Origin: a virus | Reading direction: 5' to 3' (one strand) | IMG/VR virus record: IMGVR_UViG_3300024255_002562 | Span: 1 to 58,297 of that record | Length of the DNA stretch: 58,297 nt | Made by a program: the position numbers and the translations under genes | The notes under the pieces: model-generated | What the model was told of the DNA's origin: nothing | What the model saw: the letters and a program-made list of their open reading frames with translations, nothing else | Database searches by the model: none | In this document: piece by piece, positions 1 to 7,873 of the stretch | Numbering within the stretch: the stretch's first letter is position 1 | Layout: every line of letters begins with the position of its first letter

Positions 1-880
1 AGCCATATGTTTTTGGATACTTTATTGGTATTATACTATCATACCTACATGATAAAGACTGAAACTTATCATCATATAGCTTGAACTGCTTTTCTTTTAT
101 TAGTTCTATAAAATCTGGAGAATGATCGAACGGATCAGCCTGAGAAAAACAAGTAAAATTAGGAAGATCGTCGTAACATTCTATTATAAAGTCTATATAT
201 CCGGACGATTCTCTACCTTTATTATAAGTGTTAACATTGATGACCTTATTGTCACAAAAATTAAGCTTATTATTATTTTTGTCGATAACAACTATTTTGT
301 CAATATTATTATTTTCCTTAGAAACATTTTTAATCCAATCAATATTTTCTTTATACCTACTTATGAGAAGACAGAAATTCGATCCAGAAACATGGTCTTT
401 TATTTTTTTCTGATCAAGACTAAAGTTTTGAGTTATTTTTAAAAACCTTTCTTTTTCGCTCGATATTACTGATAAAATATTTTTAGACGACGAAACATAC
501 CTATAGGGGTCTTCTTTTGAGAAGAATACGGTTTTTTCTGACTGCTCTAGACAAGCGTTGTCAAAACTATACCCCATTTTTATGGCAGATATATTATCAT
601 ACTCATCACTTAAATCATTAAAAATTATTGTTAGTAAATACTCTTCATCGAACCGATTCCTGTCTCTATTACATGAATTGACGAATGTTATGCTTTTCGT
701 TTTATCTTCTTTATTAAAAAATTTCTTTGACGCTTGATTAATTGTTATTTTTTTTATATGATTTTTCATACTTATATCTTCAGGGTTGTCCCAAAAATAA
801 AAGAATATATCGCCATCAAGTTCTACTTTCTTATAATCATCATTGTAATCACCATAAAAAACTATAGCATTCTTTTTCAT
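1..880 (-). CDS. DUF3431-like glycosyltransferase-type protein, partial at left edge
   Basis: An open frame of 293 codons begins with ATG at 880 and runs off the left edge without a stop. Residues 219-233 (YNKGRESSGYIDFII) and 245-257 (FSQADPFDHSPDF) resemble the N-GRE ... YD-LP ... F-Q--P--H core of DUF3431 proteins, which are found in sugar-transfer gene neighbourhoods; that assignment is from memory of the family. It starts 2 nt after the preceding stop and closes a run of sugar genes. The first 200 residues match nothing I recognise. Confidence 0.6.
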   Translation of the reverse strand, partial: MKKNAIVFYGDYNDDYKKVELDGDIFFYFWDNPEDISMKNHIKKITINQASKKFFNKEDKTKSITFVNSCNRDRNRFDEEYLLTIIFNDLSDEYDNISAIKMGYSFDNACLEQSEKTVFFSKEDPYRYVSSSKNILSVISSEKERFLKITQNFSLDQKKIKDHVSGSNFCLLISRYKENIDWIKNVSKENNNIDKIVVIDKNNNKLNFCDNKVINVNTYNKGRESSGYIDFIIECYDDLPNFTCFSQADPFDHSPDFIELIKEKQFKLYDDKFQSLSCRYDSIIPIKYPKTYG

Positions 881-882
881 AC

Positions 883-1101
883 TTAGGTCATTTCTTGATA
901 AGTGGCAATACCAAGCATCATAGAATCCAGATAAGCAACATCAAGAGCTATAAAGTGAACGTGATCAGCTACTTCTTGCCTTAGTATTGGTTTATCCCAT
1001 TTTATTTTTTGAAACTCTTCAATATCCATTTCTTGTGACAGTATATCCGAAAACATCACTTTGCCATCTTCTTTTTTAAAAATAAGTCTATAATAATTCA
1101 T
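883..1101 (-). CDS. small hypothetical protein in sugar operon
   Basis: A 72-residue protein with no recognisable family. It overlaps the end of the UDP-galactopyranose mutase gene by 14 nt and is followed after 2 nt by the DUF3431-like gene, so it is almost certainly translated from the same message. The sequence is mildly acidic, with no signal peptide or membrane segment. Confidence 0.55.
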   Translation of the reverse strand: MNYYRLIFKKEDGKVMFSDILSQEMDIEEFQKIKWDKPILRQEVADHVHFIALDVAYLDSMMLGIATYQEMT

Positions 1102-2182
1102 TTTCTACAGCTTTCATTGCTAATAATATTGTTTTGTCCATATCTAAATATTTGTACGATCCGAACCGACCTCCAATTATAAAATTACCCGGAATTCTTT
1201 CTAAGTATTTTTTATGCAACTCCTTGTTGTCTGCGTCGTTTATAGGATACATTTTCTCTTTACCTTCCACCCATTCTTCAGAATACTCTTTTGTTATTAT
1301 TGTGCTTTTCTTTTTAATTGTTGTTGGGCTAAAAAACTTATGCTCTATAACTCTAGTATAGTCTTCTGAAAGACTTGGATAGTTTACTATAGGATTACCT
1401 TGATAAGACCCTTCTAAACTACTGTGGACGAACCTACTTGATCTCCATCTCATCTTACCAATATCATAATCGAACAACTCGTCTACTGATCCAGAATAAA
1501 CTATTTTTTTAGAAATGTTTTTTATTTTTTGTTCTTTCTTAAAATCAACATTTAAAACAACTTCTATTTTTTTAAGCATACTTTCAAACATAGAGGTATA
1601 TCCTTCAGATGGAATTCCTTGATATGTTGAATTATAATAATTGTTGTTAAACTCGTATCGTATTGGTACTCTTTTTGCTATATTGAATGATAGGTTTTTA
1701 GGTTCTGTTCCCCATTGTTTCTTAGTATAACCATAAAAGAACCTATAGTAAATCTCTTCTCCTAATTGACTTATTACCCATTCCTCAAAATTTTGCGGGT
1801 TATCTATTTTTACAATTTTTTCTTTTAAAAGAGAAAATGCTTCATTTGGAGTAACTACTCCCCATAGTTCATAGAATGTGTTCATATTAATAGGAAGTGA
1901 ATATAGCTTTCCCCCACTTTTTGATTTTATATTATTCTGAAATTGATTGAAGTTGCTATATTTATTAACAAAGTCCCATACCTTTTTTGAAGTAGTGTGA
2001 AAAATATGAGGTCCGTATTTATGGACTTCTATACCGCATTCATTGTAAGAATAACAATTTCCGCCTATATGGTTTCTTCTTTCTAGTATTATACATTTTT
2101 TACCATGATCTGTCATCATTCTTGCAAATACAGAACCAAACAACCCACAACCAACTATACAATAATCATACATATTTTTCAC
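1088..2182 (-). CDS. glf: UDP-galactopyranose mutase
   Basis: Flavoenzyme that interconverts UDP-galactopyranose and UDP-galactofuranose in the cytoplasm, the donor step for galactofuranose glycans. The 364-residue length is typical. The N-terminus has the dinucleotide fold (DYCIVGCGLFGSVFARM, then IILERRNHIGGNCY), followed by the YGPHIFHT motif near residue 55, FFYGYTKKQWG near 150 and GRFGSYKYLDMD near the C-terminus, all hallmarks of Glf. It begins a block with DUF3431-like and hypothetical genes and lies just downstream of a terminator, so it probably has its own promoter. A phage-encoded Glf implies galactofuranose in a phage-directed glycan. Confidence 0.93.
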   Translation of the reverse strand: MKNMYDYCIVGCGLFGSVFARMMTDHGKKCIILERRNHIGGNCYSYNECGIEVHKYGPHIFHTTSKKVWDFVNKYSNFNQFQNNIKSKSGGKLYSLPINMNTFYELWGVVTPNEAFSLLKEKIVKIDNPQNFEEWVISQLGEEIYYRFFYGYTKKQWGTEPKNLSFNIAKRVPIRYEFNNNYYNSTYQGIPSEGYTSMFESMLKKIEVVLNVDFKKEQKIKNISKKIVYSGSVDELFDYDIGKMRWRSSRFVHSSLEGSYQGNPIVNYPSLSEDYTRVIEHKFFSPTTIKKKSTIITKEYSEEWVEGKEKMYPINDADNKELHKKYLERIPGNFIIGGRFGSYKYLDMDKTILLAMKAVENELL

Positions 2183-2186
2183 ACAT

Positions 2187-2224
2187 AAAAAAGAGAGAGG
2201 AGGATCATTTAAAACCCACCTCTC
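2187..2224 (-). terminator. rho-independent terminator after gene 2267-2869
   Basis: On the minus strand GAGAGG (2224-2219) pairs with CCTCTC (2200-2195), followed by TCTC and a run of six T (2192-2187). It separates the upstream 203-residue-protein gene from glf. Confidence 0.7.
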
Positions 2225-2266
2225 CCTCGCAAATCACTATCATTCGAATCAGAAACTTAAGAGATT

Positions 2267-2869
2267 TTATTGATTAATATACGGCTCTAGCTTATCATTA
2301 GCAAAGTCGTCAGCCTGATTTGCCAACTCTTCGTCAGCTTCAACAAAAGTGAATGTAGGAGCGTAAAACTTTACAGCACCTTTCTTTTGTTGCTCGCCTT
2401 TTTGTCCAGTTATAATATAGCTATAGATGTTTGTACGTCCATGTTCGTTGATGAACTCAATCCAATTAGTCATACTGCCACCTGAAAGATCAATTCTAAC
2501 AGGAACGTAATCGCCTTCAATCATAGCCAATGCAAAAATGCTTGCAGTGAATTTACCTCCAAGACCTTTAATCTCATCTTTGTCTTCGGAATAACTTCCT
2601 GTAAGTGCAACTTTGCCATCACTATACCTAACTACAACTTCATCCTTAGTTGACTTAAATAAGTTCGAATAGATGGATTTTTGATGTTCGTCACTCCATC
2701 CACTAATAGACGATAGAATATCCAGCACGACAAAGTCTAGACTTTCTAAAGTTACTTCCTTCTCTTCCTCTTTATTCCAGTACGACCACACTCCTTCATT
2801 TCCTTTGAATTTTACTCTGTGCTGTACTGGTGAGGCTACTCGTTCTTGTTCTGTTGTTCTTGACATCAT
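2267..2869 (-). CDS. hypothetical protein, possible DNA-metabolism protein
   Basis: About 200 residues. The start is taken as ATG at 2869, which overlaps the preceding stop as ATGA, with GGAG just upstream; an in-frame TTG lies three codons earlier. The protein is mixed alpha/beta with an acidic tail (ANQADDFANDKLEPYINQ), an arrangement seen in phage single-stranded-DNA-binding proteins, but I see no family motif. It is paired with the next gene upstream (2866-3531) and followed by a terminator, suggesting a two-gene unit. Function not assigned. Confidence 0.6.
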   Translation of the reverse strand: MMSRTTEQERVASPVQHRVKFKGNEGVWSYWNKEEEKEVTLESLDFVVLDILSSISGWSDEHQKSIYSNLFKSTKDEVVVRYSDGKVALTGSYSEDKDEIKGLGGKFTASIFALAMIEGDYVPVRIDLSGGSMTNWIEFINEHGRTNIYSYIITGQKGEQQKKGAVKFYAPTFTFVEADEELANQADDFANDKLEPYINQ

Positions 2870-3531
2870 TTTCTCCAATTTGTTTTGTAACTCTTTATAG
2901 AGTCAGGTATAGTATCTGTTTCGTTCGTAAATTTATTTAGTTTTTTAATCATTTTGATAGCAAGGTCTTTTTCTACCTCATGAATACTTTCATATATTTT
3001 ATCAACTGAAATGAATTTTTCAACATCAATATCTAAACTTTGACATTTTTTATCAATTAAATTCACTTGCTGTGGCTGAATTCTTGTTTCGGAATTCTTA
3101 GCTACTATCTGAGAAGCATTATCTTTACTATGAAGCTCCTCCGCAGAAACTGCTTTCAGTTTTAAAGCCTTCCGTAAGGCTCTAGCTTCCGCTCTCGTTG
3201 ACGCCATCGCCGGAGCATGTACTAGGAATATATCGTCAGTATTACCTTCCCAAGCGTCTGCTACGTCCCCATACCGCTTCTCCGTGCCATTCTTAGTGAG
3301 AAAAGCAACTTCATATCTAACTGAAGCTCTGCCAGCGGCGTCACCTTTTACCCACTGGGTATCTACAGGTGAACTAAAAATAATTTCTCCAATAAACTTT
3401 TCTGCTAATCTTCTCAATCCATGAACCAACGGATTACCGTCTCTCATTTCATCTTCGCTTAAAAGAGAAAGCACATAGTCGCTCCATTCCGGAGAAAGCA
3501 TATCCGGCTTAGATTCTTCTCGTTCTACCAT
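2866..3531 (-). CDS. hypothetical protein with annealase-like RAEARALRKAL segment
   Basis: A 221-residue protein with a strong ribosome site (GAGG, 6 nt before ATG 3531). Residues around 40-60 (HGLRRLAEKFIGEIIFSSPV) and 110-125 (ASTRAEARALRKALKL) resemble the conserved segments of phage recombination/annealing-type proteins where a TRAE-RALR-AL helix ends the core domain; this is a pattern impression only. The C-terminal 80 residues are lysine-rich and probably flexible. It overlaps the upstream endonuclease gene by 23 nt and the downstream gene by 4 nt. Confidence 0.55.
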   Translation of the reverse strand: MVEREESKPDMLSPEWSDYVLSLLSEDEMRDGNPLVHGLRRLAEKFIGEIIFSSPVDTQWVKGDAAGRASVRYEVAFLTKNGTEKRYGDVADAWEGNTDDIFLVHAPAMASTRAEARALRKALKLKAVSAEELHSKDNASQIVAKNSETRIQPQQVNLIDKKCQSLDIDVEKFISVDKIYESIHEVEKDLAIKMIKKLNKFTNETDTIPDSIKSYKTNWRK

Positions 3532-4309
3532 CTTTTACCTCAATTTCAATAAGTCTTTGTCCAGATTTCGGAAATTTCTTTTTTATCTTATTTATTTCCT
3601 CAACCACAATATCTAAAAGCATGTTCATTTTTGTAAGAGAAATACTCTTGTCAACTTGACGTATTCTCAGCACAGCGTAACCAGTTTTTAGAAGAATCCC
3701 CTGCTTTATTATATCTGAATTTTTCTGCTTTTGTAACTTTTCTTCACCCCAAATTGGCAAAAAATGTCCGGGTCCATCTATTTCTATAGCGGTTTTTAAT
3801 TCCGGCAAAAACAGGTCTATTTCAAGCTTACTACTAGCTATGACATTTTTATGGAACTCAACTCTTACCCCTATTTCCTCTAGCTTATTTTTTAAGTGTC
3901 TTTCTGTTTTAGACCCCTCTTTACTAGCACGTCTGACCGCCTCCATAGCTAAACTAGAAAGATTATCTTTTTGTTCTTGAGACATTTTATCCCAATTATC
4001 CTTACTTGTTTTAGAGACCTTTTCTCTTTCCAAGTCCGTCATGCGATCCCAAGCTTTAGCTCTTTCTATTCCTATTTTTCTTTTATGTTCTTCTGATAGG
4101 GTTTTTCCTTCTGTTGGATGTTCCGCCCTGCCATTTTCTATAGCCATAATCTGTGCTTCTTTATAGTCACGCTTTTCAACTCCAAGATAAGTTAAAGCCC
4201 TCAGTATCTTAGTTGAGTACGTATCTAATTCTTCAGCTATTTGATAACTGCTATGTCCATCAGCGTATAGCTCTTTTATTCTTTTTCCGTTTCTTTTAGC
4301 AAATTCCAT
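3509..4309 (-). CDS. homing-type endonuclease, HTH + NUMOD3 + Vsr-like nuclease
   Basis: A 266-residue protein. Residues 8-35 form a helix-turn-helix (ELYADGHSSYQIAEELDTY), residues about 60-80 a NUMOD3-like DNA-contact element (HPTEGKTLSEEHKRKIG), and residues 135-235 a Vsr/EDxHD-type nuclease domain (FHKNVIASSKLEIDLFLPE, AIEIDGPGHFLPIWGEEK, then GYAVLRIRQ). The D-E-GPGH pattern is that of very-short-patch-repair-like homing endonucleases. It overlaps both neighbours, which looks like an invasion of the sugar/DNA operon by a free-standing homing gene. GGAG precedes ATG 4309. Confidence 0.8.
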   Translation of the reverse strand: MEFAKRNGKRIKELYADGHSSYQIAEELDTYSTKILRALTYLGVEKRDYKEAQIMAIENGRAEHPTEGKTLSEEHKRKIGIERAKAWDRMTDLEREKVSKTSKDNWDKMSQEQKDNLSSLAMEAVRRASKEGSKTERHLKNKLEEIGVRVEFHKNVIASSKLEIDLFLPELKTAIEIDGPGHFLPIWGEEKLQKQKNSDIIKQGILLKTGYAVLRIRQVDKSISLTKMNMLLDIVVEEINKIKKKFPKSGQRLIEIEVKDGRTRRI

Positions 4310-4746
4310 ATCGACTCCAAGTTAAATTTTTCAAATGTTTGTGTTTTTTTGCCAACTATATTTTTCAGTATTTTGCTATGACTCTCTGATCTAGTAATTA
4401 CAGTTAACTCTTCATTTTGCAGAATAGAAAACAATTCTTTGTATTGTATTTTTTTATAGAACCATTCAATATCCCATAGATAAAGGACTTTTTTAGAGTT
4501 CGTCTTTGACGAAAGAATATCCTTGGTTGACTGTATGTCTAAAGCTACAAGAACCCCATCATCAAAAGAATCAATTTCCGTAGGATTCATGACAGCAAAC
4601 TTAGTATTAATGACTTTTTCGCTAAAATTCATGACTGCCACAGAAACGTCATGAATACTATTATCTATTACATCATTCACTTCCTTTATCAGTTCATAAT
4701 TAGACTCAGAGAACCTCAAATTATCTACAACTATCATCGTTTTCAT
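4276..4746 (-). CDS. hypothetical protein in sugar operon
   Basis: 156 residues when started at ATG 4746, which overlaps the upstream stop as ATGA; a longer reading from 4773 is less likely. No signal peptide, membrane segment or known motif is visible. The alternating strand/helix composition (VLVALDIQSTKDI, KKVLYLWDIEW, LTVITRSESHSKI) suggests a Rossmann-like or GT-B-like fold, and it sits among glycan genes, but no catalytic residues can be assigned. Confidence 0.55.
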   Translation of the reverse strand: MKTMIVVDNLRFSESNYELIKEVNDVIDNSIHDVSVAVMNFSEKVINTKFAVMNPTEIDSFDDGVLVALDIQSTKDILSSKTNSKKVLYLWDIEWFYKKIQYKELFSILQNEELTVITRSESHSKILKNIVGKKTQTFEKFNLESIWNLLKETEKE

Positions 4747-5174
4747 ACATAAGCTCCAACAAAATCCCCACAAACCCCAAGTATATCCATATTTTTTATT
4801 TTTTCATAAGGCTCGTTTTCCGGAAAAAACACTATAGTCTTATCTGTAGCAGATGATCCATGACTTATAGGAATGCCCTTACTTGTAAAAGAAAATTTAG
4901 AACCGTCAGTAAACCCATGAAAACCGTTTTCTATAATATAAGAAAAAGCAGCACTGTTTCTTGTTTGAAATAAAATTTTTGATGGATTCAAAATATCATT
5001 AAAGCTAATTTTATAAGAAGGGTAATTCTCTCCAGAACACATTTTACCGTTAATGACCCATAAGTCAACCTTTACAAGAAAGCCAGCTTTTATAGCTTCT
5101 TCCAGATATTCTTGTGTGTTTTCAACGCTTTCTATTACGCCGAATAAGTTCCCTTTATTTGCTATTTTAATCAT
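4743..5174 (-). CDS. hypothetical protein in sugar operon
   Basis: 143 residues, starting 8 nt inside the end of the preceding gene. It shows glycine-rich turns and beta strands, with no motif I recognise. The position between two glycan-type genes with overlapping stops argues for a real, co-translated product. Confidence 0.5.
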   Translation of the reverse strand: MIKIANKGNLFGVIESVENTQEYLEEAIKAGFLVKVDLWVINGKMCSGENYPSYKISFNDILNPSKILFQTRNSAAFSYIIENGFHGFTDGSKFSFTSKGIPISHGSSATDKTIVFFPENEPYEKIKNMDILGVCGDFVGAYV

Positions 5175-5889
5175 TGATATATTTTCCTTTCAATGATTTG
5201 AGTTTTGCTCCCATAGCAGATAGTCCATTTATTTTTAAGACATTAGCCATTTTGTCAAACGCTGTTTTTTCTTTCAGAACGGATTGCCTAAGTGTATTGT
5301 CTATCGTCTTTTTGTTTTTTATAGAATCCTCTATTTCGGCATGAAACTGCTCTCTATTTTTGAAAACAATAGGAGTTCCTCCAGCAGCTATAATATCTAG
5401 CTCCCTAAAACCTAAATCTTTTTCAGGGACAAGGGATACTCTCGATTTGTTATAGGCGTTAAAAATATCAAACTTACTTATGGTTCCGCAGTAACTAAAA
5501 AACGGAAGAGGCTTTTCATAGAATAATTTAAAATTGTAGTCTTCATTAAAGTATCTATACAACTCTATGCCAAAATCATCCGGAGAACCAATGTAACTAA
5601 TGTCAGAAGTGAACGATTCGTCGTCAGTTATAAATTCGCTCAAGTACGAAGTGAATGGACCTATTTTTTTATAAACATCGTCGTCAATTTGTATTTCAGC
5701 AAAACTGTCTTCGTTACTTTTTATTTTAGAATTGATGTCATGAATTAATATATCTGGAGCAAACCTCACAATATCTTCTTTGCTCACTGTTCCTTCTATA
5801 AGACCTAATTCAATATCTAGTGATGACAAACATTTGGTTAATGACAAAAACCTAAAATCTTTATTGTTATTGTAAACTAAAATTTTCAT
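5167..5889 (-). CDS. probable glycosyltransferase, GT-B type (weak)
   Basis: 240 residues. The C-terminal half (NAYNKSRVSLVPEKDLGFRE, then LDIIAAGGTPIVFKNREQF) resembles the C-terminal Rossmann domain of GT-B glycosyltransferases of the CgeB/GT4 kind, where a serine-tyrosine/arginine strand is followed by an E-hinge-AAGGTPI motif. The N-terminal domain (ILVYNNNKDFRFLSL) is compatible with that. It overlaps neighbours by 4 and 8 nt. Confidence 0.55.
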   Translation of the reverse strand: MKILVYNNNKDFRFLSLTKCLSSLDIELGLIEGTVSKEDIVRFAPDILIHDINSKIKSNEDSFAEIQIDDDVYKKIGPFTSYLSEFITDDESFTSDISYIGSPDDFGIELYRYFNEDYNFKLFYEKPLPFFSYCGTISKFDIFNAYNKSRVSLVPEKDLGFRELDIIAAGGTPIVFKNREQFHAEIEDSIKNKKTIDNTLRQSVLKEKTAFDKMANVLKINGLSAMGAKLKSLKGKYIND

Positions 5890-6581
5890 ATAATACCTTT
5901 TGATGCGATCACATCAATTATTTTTCCTTTTTTATGTTCTTGAATCTTAAACTTAGTTTTTTCAATCAAAACATTCACCAATTTATGGATGTCCTCATAC
6001 GAATTCGCTTGTCTTATATTTTTCTGAATTTCCTTAATACGCTCTCTTGGTATAAAAAGCATTTCTGACCATTCATTTTTAAGACCATAGGATAAATGCT
6101 TGGCATCTTCTTTCTGATGGAGAACTCCTATGTTATACCCCTGCTTATGATTGCCGGGATGAATAAAAACTATTGGAGACTTATCATCGTTAACACAAAA
6201 AGATTCTTTGCTGAAAAATCGATTGCCATGAAAAACATAAAGATTTGAGTCAGTTATTAAGTTGACAGCTAGTTTTAAACTGCCAGCCGAGGTCATGTCT
6301 TTAAAATTTACATTCTCTATTATTTTTACTGATTTGTGTTTTGAATGCACATAACTTATAACATCATCCGAAAGAAAACCAACAACTAAAAAAATAGAAC
6401 CGTCCTTATCAAATTTTCTTATAGCATTGACTTGATAATCTATTAATTTATTATTGCCTATTTTTATTAAACTCTCCGGCGTCGAGTATCTTTTTCTCAC
6501 TCCACATCCAGCGGAAAGTATTATAAAAGAATTATGGCAATTTTCTTCTTTCAGATTGTGTATGTAATTACTTTTTGACAT
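5886..6581 (-). CDS. sugar or choline-phosphate nucleotidyltransferase-like protein
   Basis: 231 residues with the nucleotidyltransferase signature near the N-terminus: ILSAGCGVRKR, then PESLIKIGNNKLIDYQVNAI, and later FLVVGFLSDDV. This matches the LicC/GlmU-like NTP_transferase superfamily that activates sugar phosphates or choline phosphate. The usual L-A-G-x-G-x-R loop is present as LSAGCGVR. It overlaps the upstream gene by 14 nt. The precise substrate cannot be told from the sequence. Confidence 0.7.
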   Translation of the reverse strand: MSKSNYIHNLKEENCHNSFIILSAGCGVRKRYSTPESLIKIGNNKLIDYQVNAIRKFDKDGSIFLVVGFLSDDVISYVHSKHKSVKIIENVNFKDMTSAGSLKLAVNLITDSNLYVFHGNRFFSKESFCVNDDKSPIVFIHPGNHKQGYNIGVLHQKEDAKHLSYGLKNEWSEMLFIPRERIKEIQKNIRQANSYEDIHKLVNVLIEKTKFKIQEHKKGKIIDVIASKGII

Positions 6582-7107
6582 TTATTTTGTTTTTATATAG
6601 TTGATGAGGAATATGTCTGGATATATAGTTCGACAAAAGAGATTTTTCAATTTTATCATTAGACTCTATCTCTAAATATTTATCTGCATTACACACAATT
6701 AAAGGAATAGCAACTGGGGATGGCATCGAACTCAAATACACCGGAAATTCAGTTTCGTCGATGACACCAAAATAATCAGAATACATACAGGCAACTAATT
6801 CGTCATCAAATGCTTTATCAATATAGTCAAGAAAATTATCTAAGAGAGAAATATTAGCTCCGTCGATATTGCATAAAAACTCTGCCTTATGATTTATGCT
6901 CTCTTCTTTTATTAGTTGCTGCAAATTATCAAAATCTTCGAAACTAAAATAAAGAACTTTATAGTCTGTATCTATAGCCTCTTTTTTATCTTCACCACGC
7001 CTAAAGTCGTAAATAACAACGTCTACTTTATCTTGATCTAACTTTTGTATAGACTCTATCAATAATGGGTTTATTTTAAATCTAACCAAAACGTTAATTA
7101 ACAGCAT
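6568..7107 (-). CDS. hypothetical GT-A-like protein
   Basis: 179 residues. Segments EFLCNIDGANISLLDNFLDY and ELVACMYSDYFG recall the nucleotide-binding and D-x-D-adjacent strands of GT-A glycosyltransferases, but no clear DxD is present and the protein is short for a full enzyme. It overlaps its neighbours by 14 nt on each side within the glycan operon. Confidence 0.45.
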   Translation of the reverse strand: MLLINVLVRFKINPLLIESIQKLDQDKVDVVIYDFRRGEDKKEAIDTDYKVLYFSFEDFDNLQQLIKEESINHKAEFLCNIDGANISLLDNFLDYIDKAFDDELVACMYSDYFGVIDETEFPVYLSSMPSPVAIPLIVCNADKYLEIESNDKIEKSLLSNYISRHIPHQLYKNKINVKK

Positions 7108-7873
7108 AAGTTTTTACTTCCTCCCAAGTCATAATGCCATTATCACAATCTGCCGATTTAGCCATTATATTAATTTTGTTTTCAATTTCATCTAACTTAT
7201 TCCCCTTAAGTAACTTATACAAAGGAGCCATGCATACCATTTGATGAATTTCTCCATCTACTGGCGGAACATAAAGAAGTCTTTTCATGAATATATTTAC
7301 TGTTGAATTAAGATCATCTAACACAGAATCATCAAAATCTTTATCCGAATCAATAAAATATAGATAACCATTCTTAGCTCTCTTAAAAGCTTCATCAGCA
7401 ACTGACCTTAAATTTATTTGACCATCAGAAATGCTTTCAGAAAAAATCTGCATCACAGTATAATCGTCCGCATCGTATTCTTCTAATACACTCAAAACGC
7501 TCGATCTTTGCACATTTTCCAGATGAACTATTACTTTTTTGAATTTATGGGAATTTTTAATGCCATTTATTTTTTTCAAAACTTCATCTAACTTACTAGT
7601 GTCGTTTTTACATATGACGATTATCGTTCCAGATATATAGACTTCATCAATCAGTTTTTCTAAAGAGTCATAGTCTTCATACGGTTTATCTAAATCAGAC
7701 CAGTTGTCGTCTCTTTTATATGCACAAACCCTATCGACGACAGTGTTTCCGTTTTCTTTTGTTATAGAAGCTCCCGCCTCTTCAAAAGCCTCTAAAGCAT
7801 AAACCTTACACTCATCATCTTCAAAAAATACGCAATCATTGCACTTAGTACCTAATTTTATCATCTCAGCCAT
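7094..7873 (-). CDS. GT-A-like protein with N-terminal cysteine cluster
   Basis: 259 residues. The first 55 residues carry four cysteines (CNDCVFFEDDECKVY and later VCAYKRD), a probable metal-binding knob. The remainder looks like a GT2-type GT-A domain: GTIIVICKNDTSKLDEVL near residue 82 and a DSD acidic motif in GYLYFIDSDKDFDDSVLDDL around residue 170. It is part of the minus-strand glycan operon, overlapping the upstream GT4 gene by 8 nt. Confidence 0.6.
   Translation of the reverse strand: MAEMIKLGTKCNDCVFFEDDECKVYALEAFEEAGASITKENGNTVVDRVCAYKRDDNWSDLDKPYEDYDSLEKLIDEVYISGTIIVICKNDTSKLDEVLKKINGIKNSHKFKKVIVHLENVQRSSVLSVLEEYDADDYTVMQIFSESISDGQINLRSVADEAFKRAKNGYLYFIDSDKDFDDSVLDDLNSTVNIFMKRLLYVPPVDGEIHQMVCMAPLYKLLKGNKLDEIENKINIMAKSADCDNGIMTWEEVKTYAVN

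Noticed and set aside
122-442. Plus-strand ORFs at the left end (122-442, 228-413)
   Set aside because: They oppose a long open minus-strand gene that shows a recognisable sugar-enzyme motif; no ribosome site; shadow frames.
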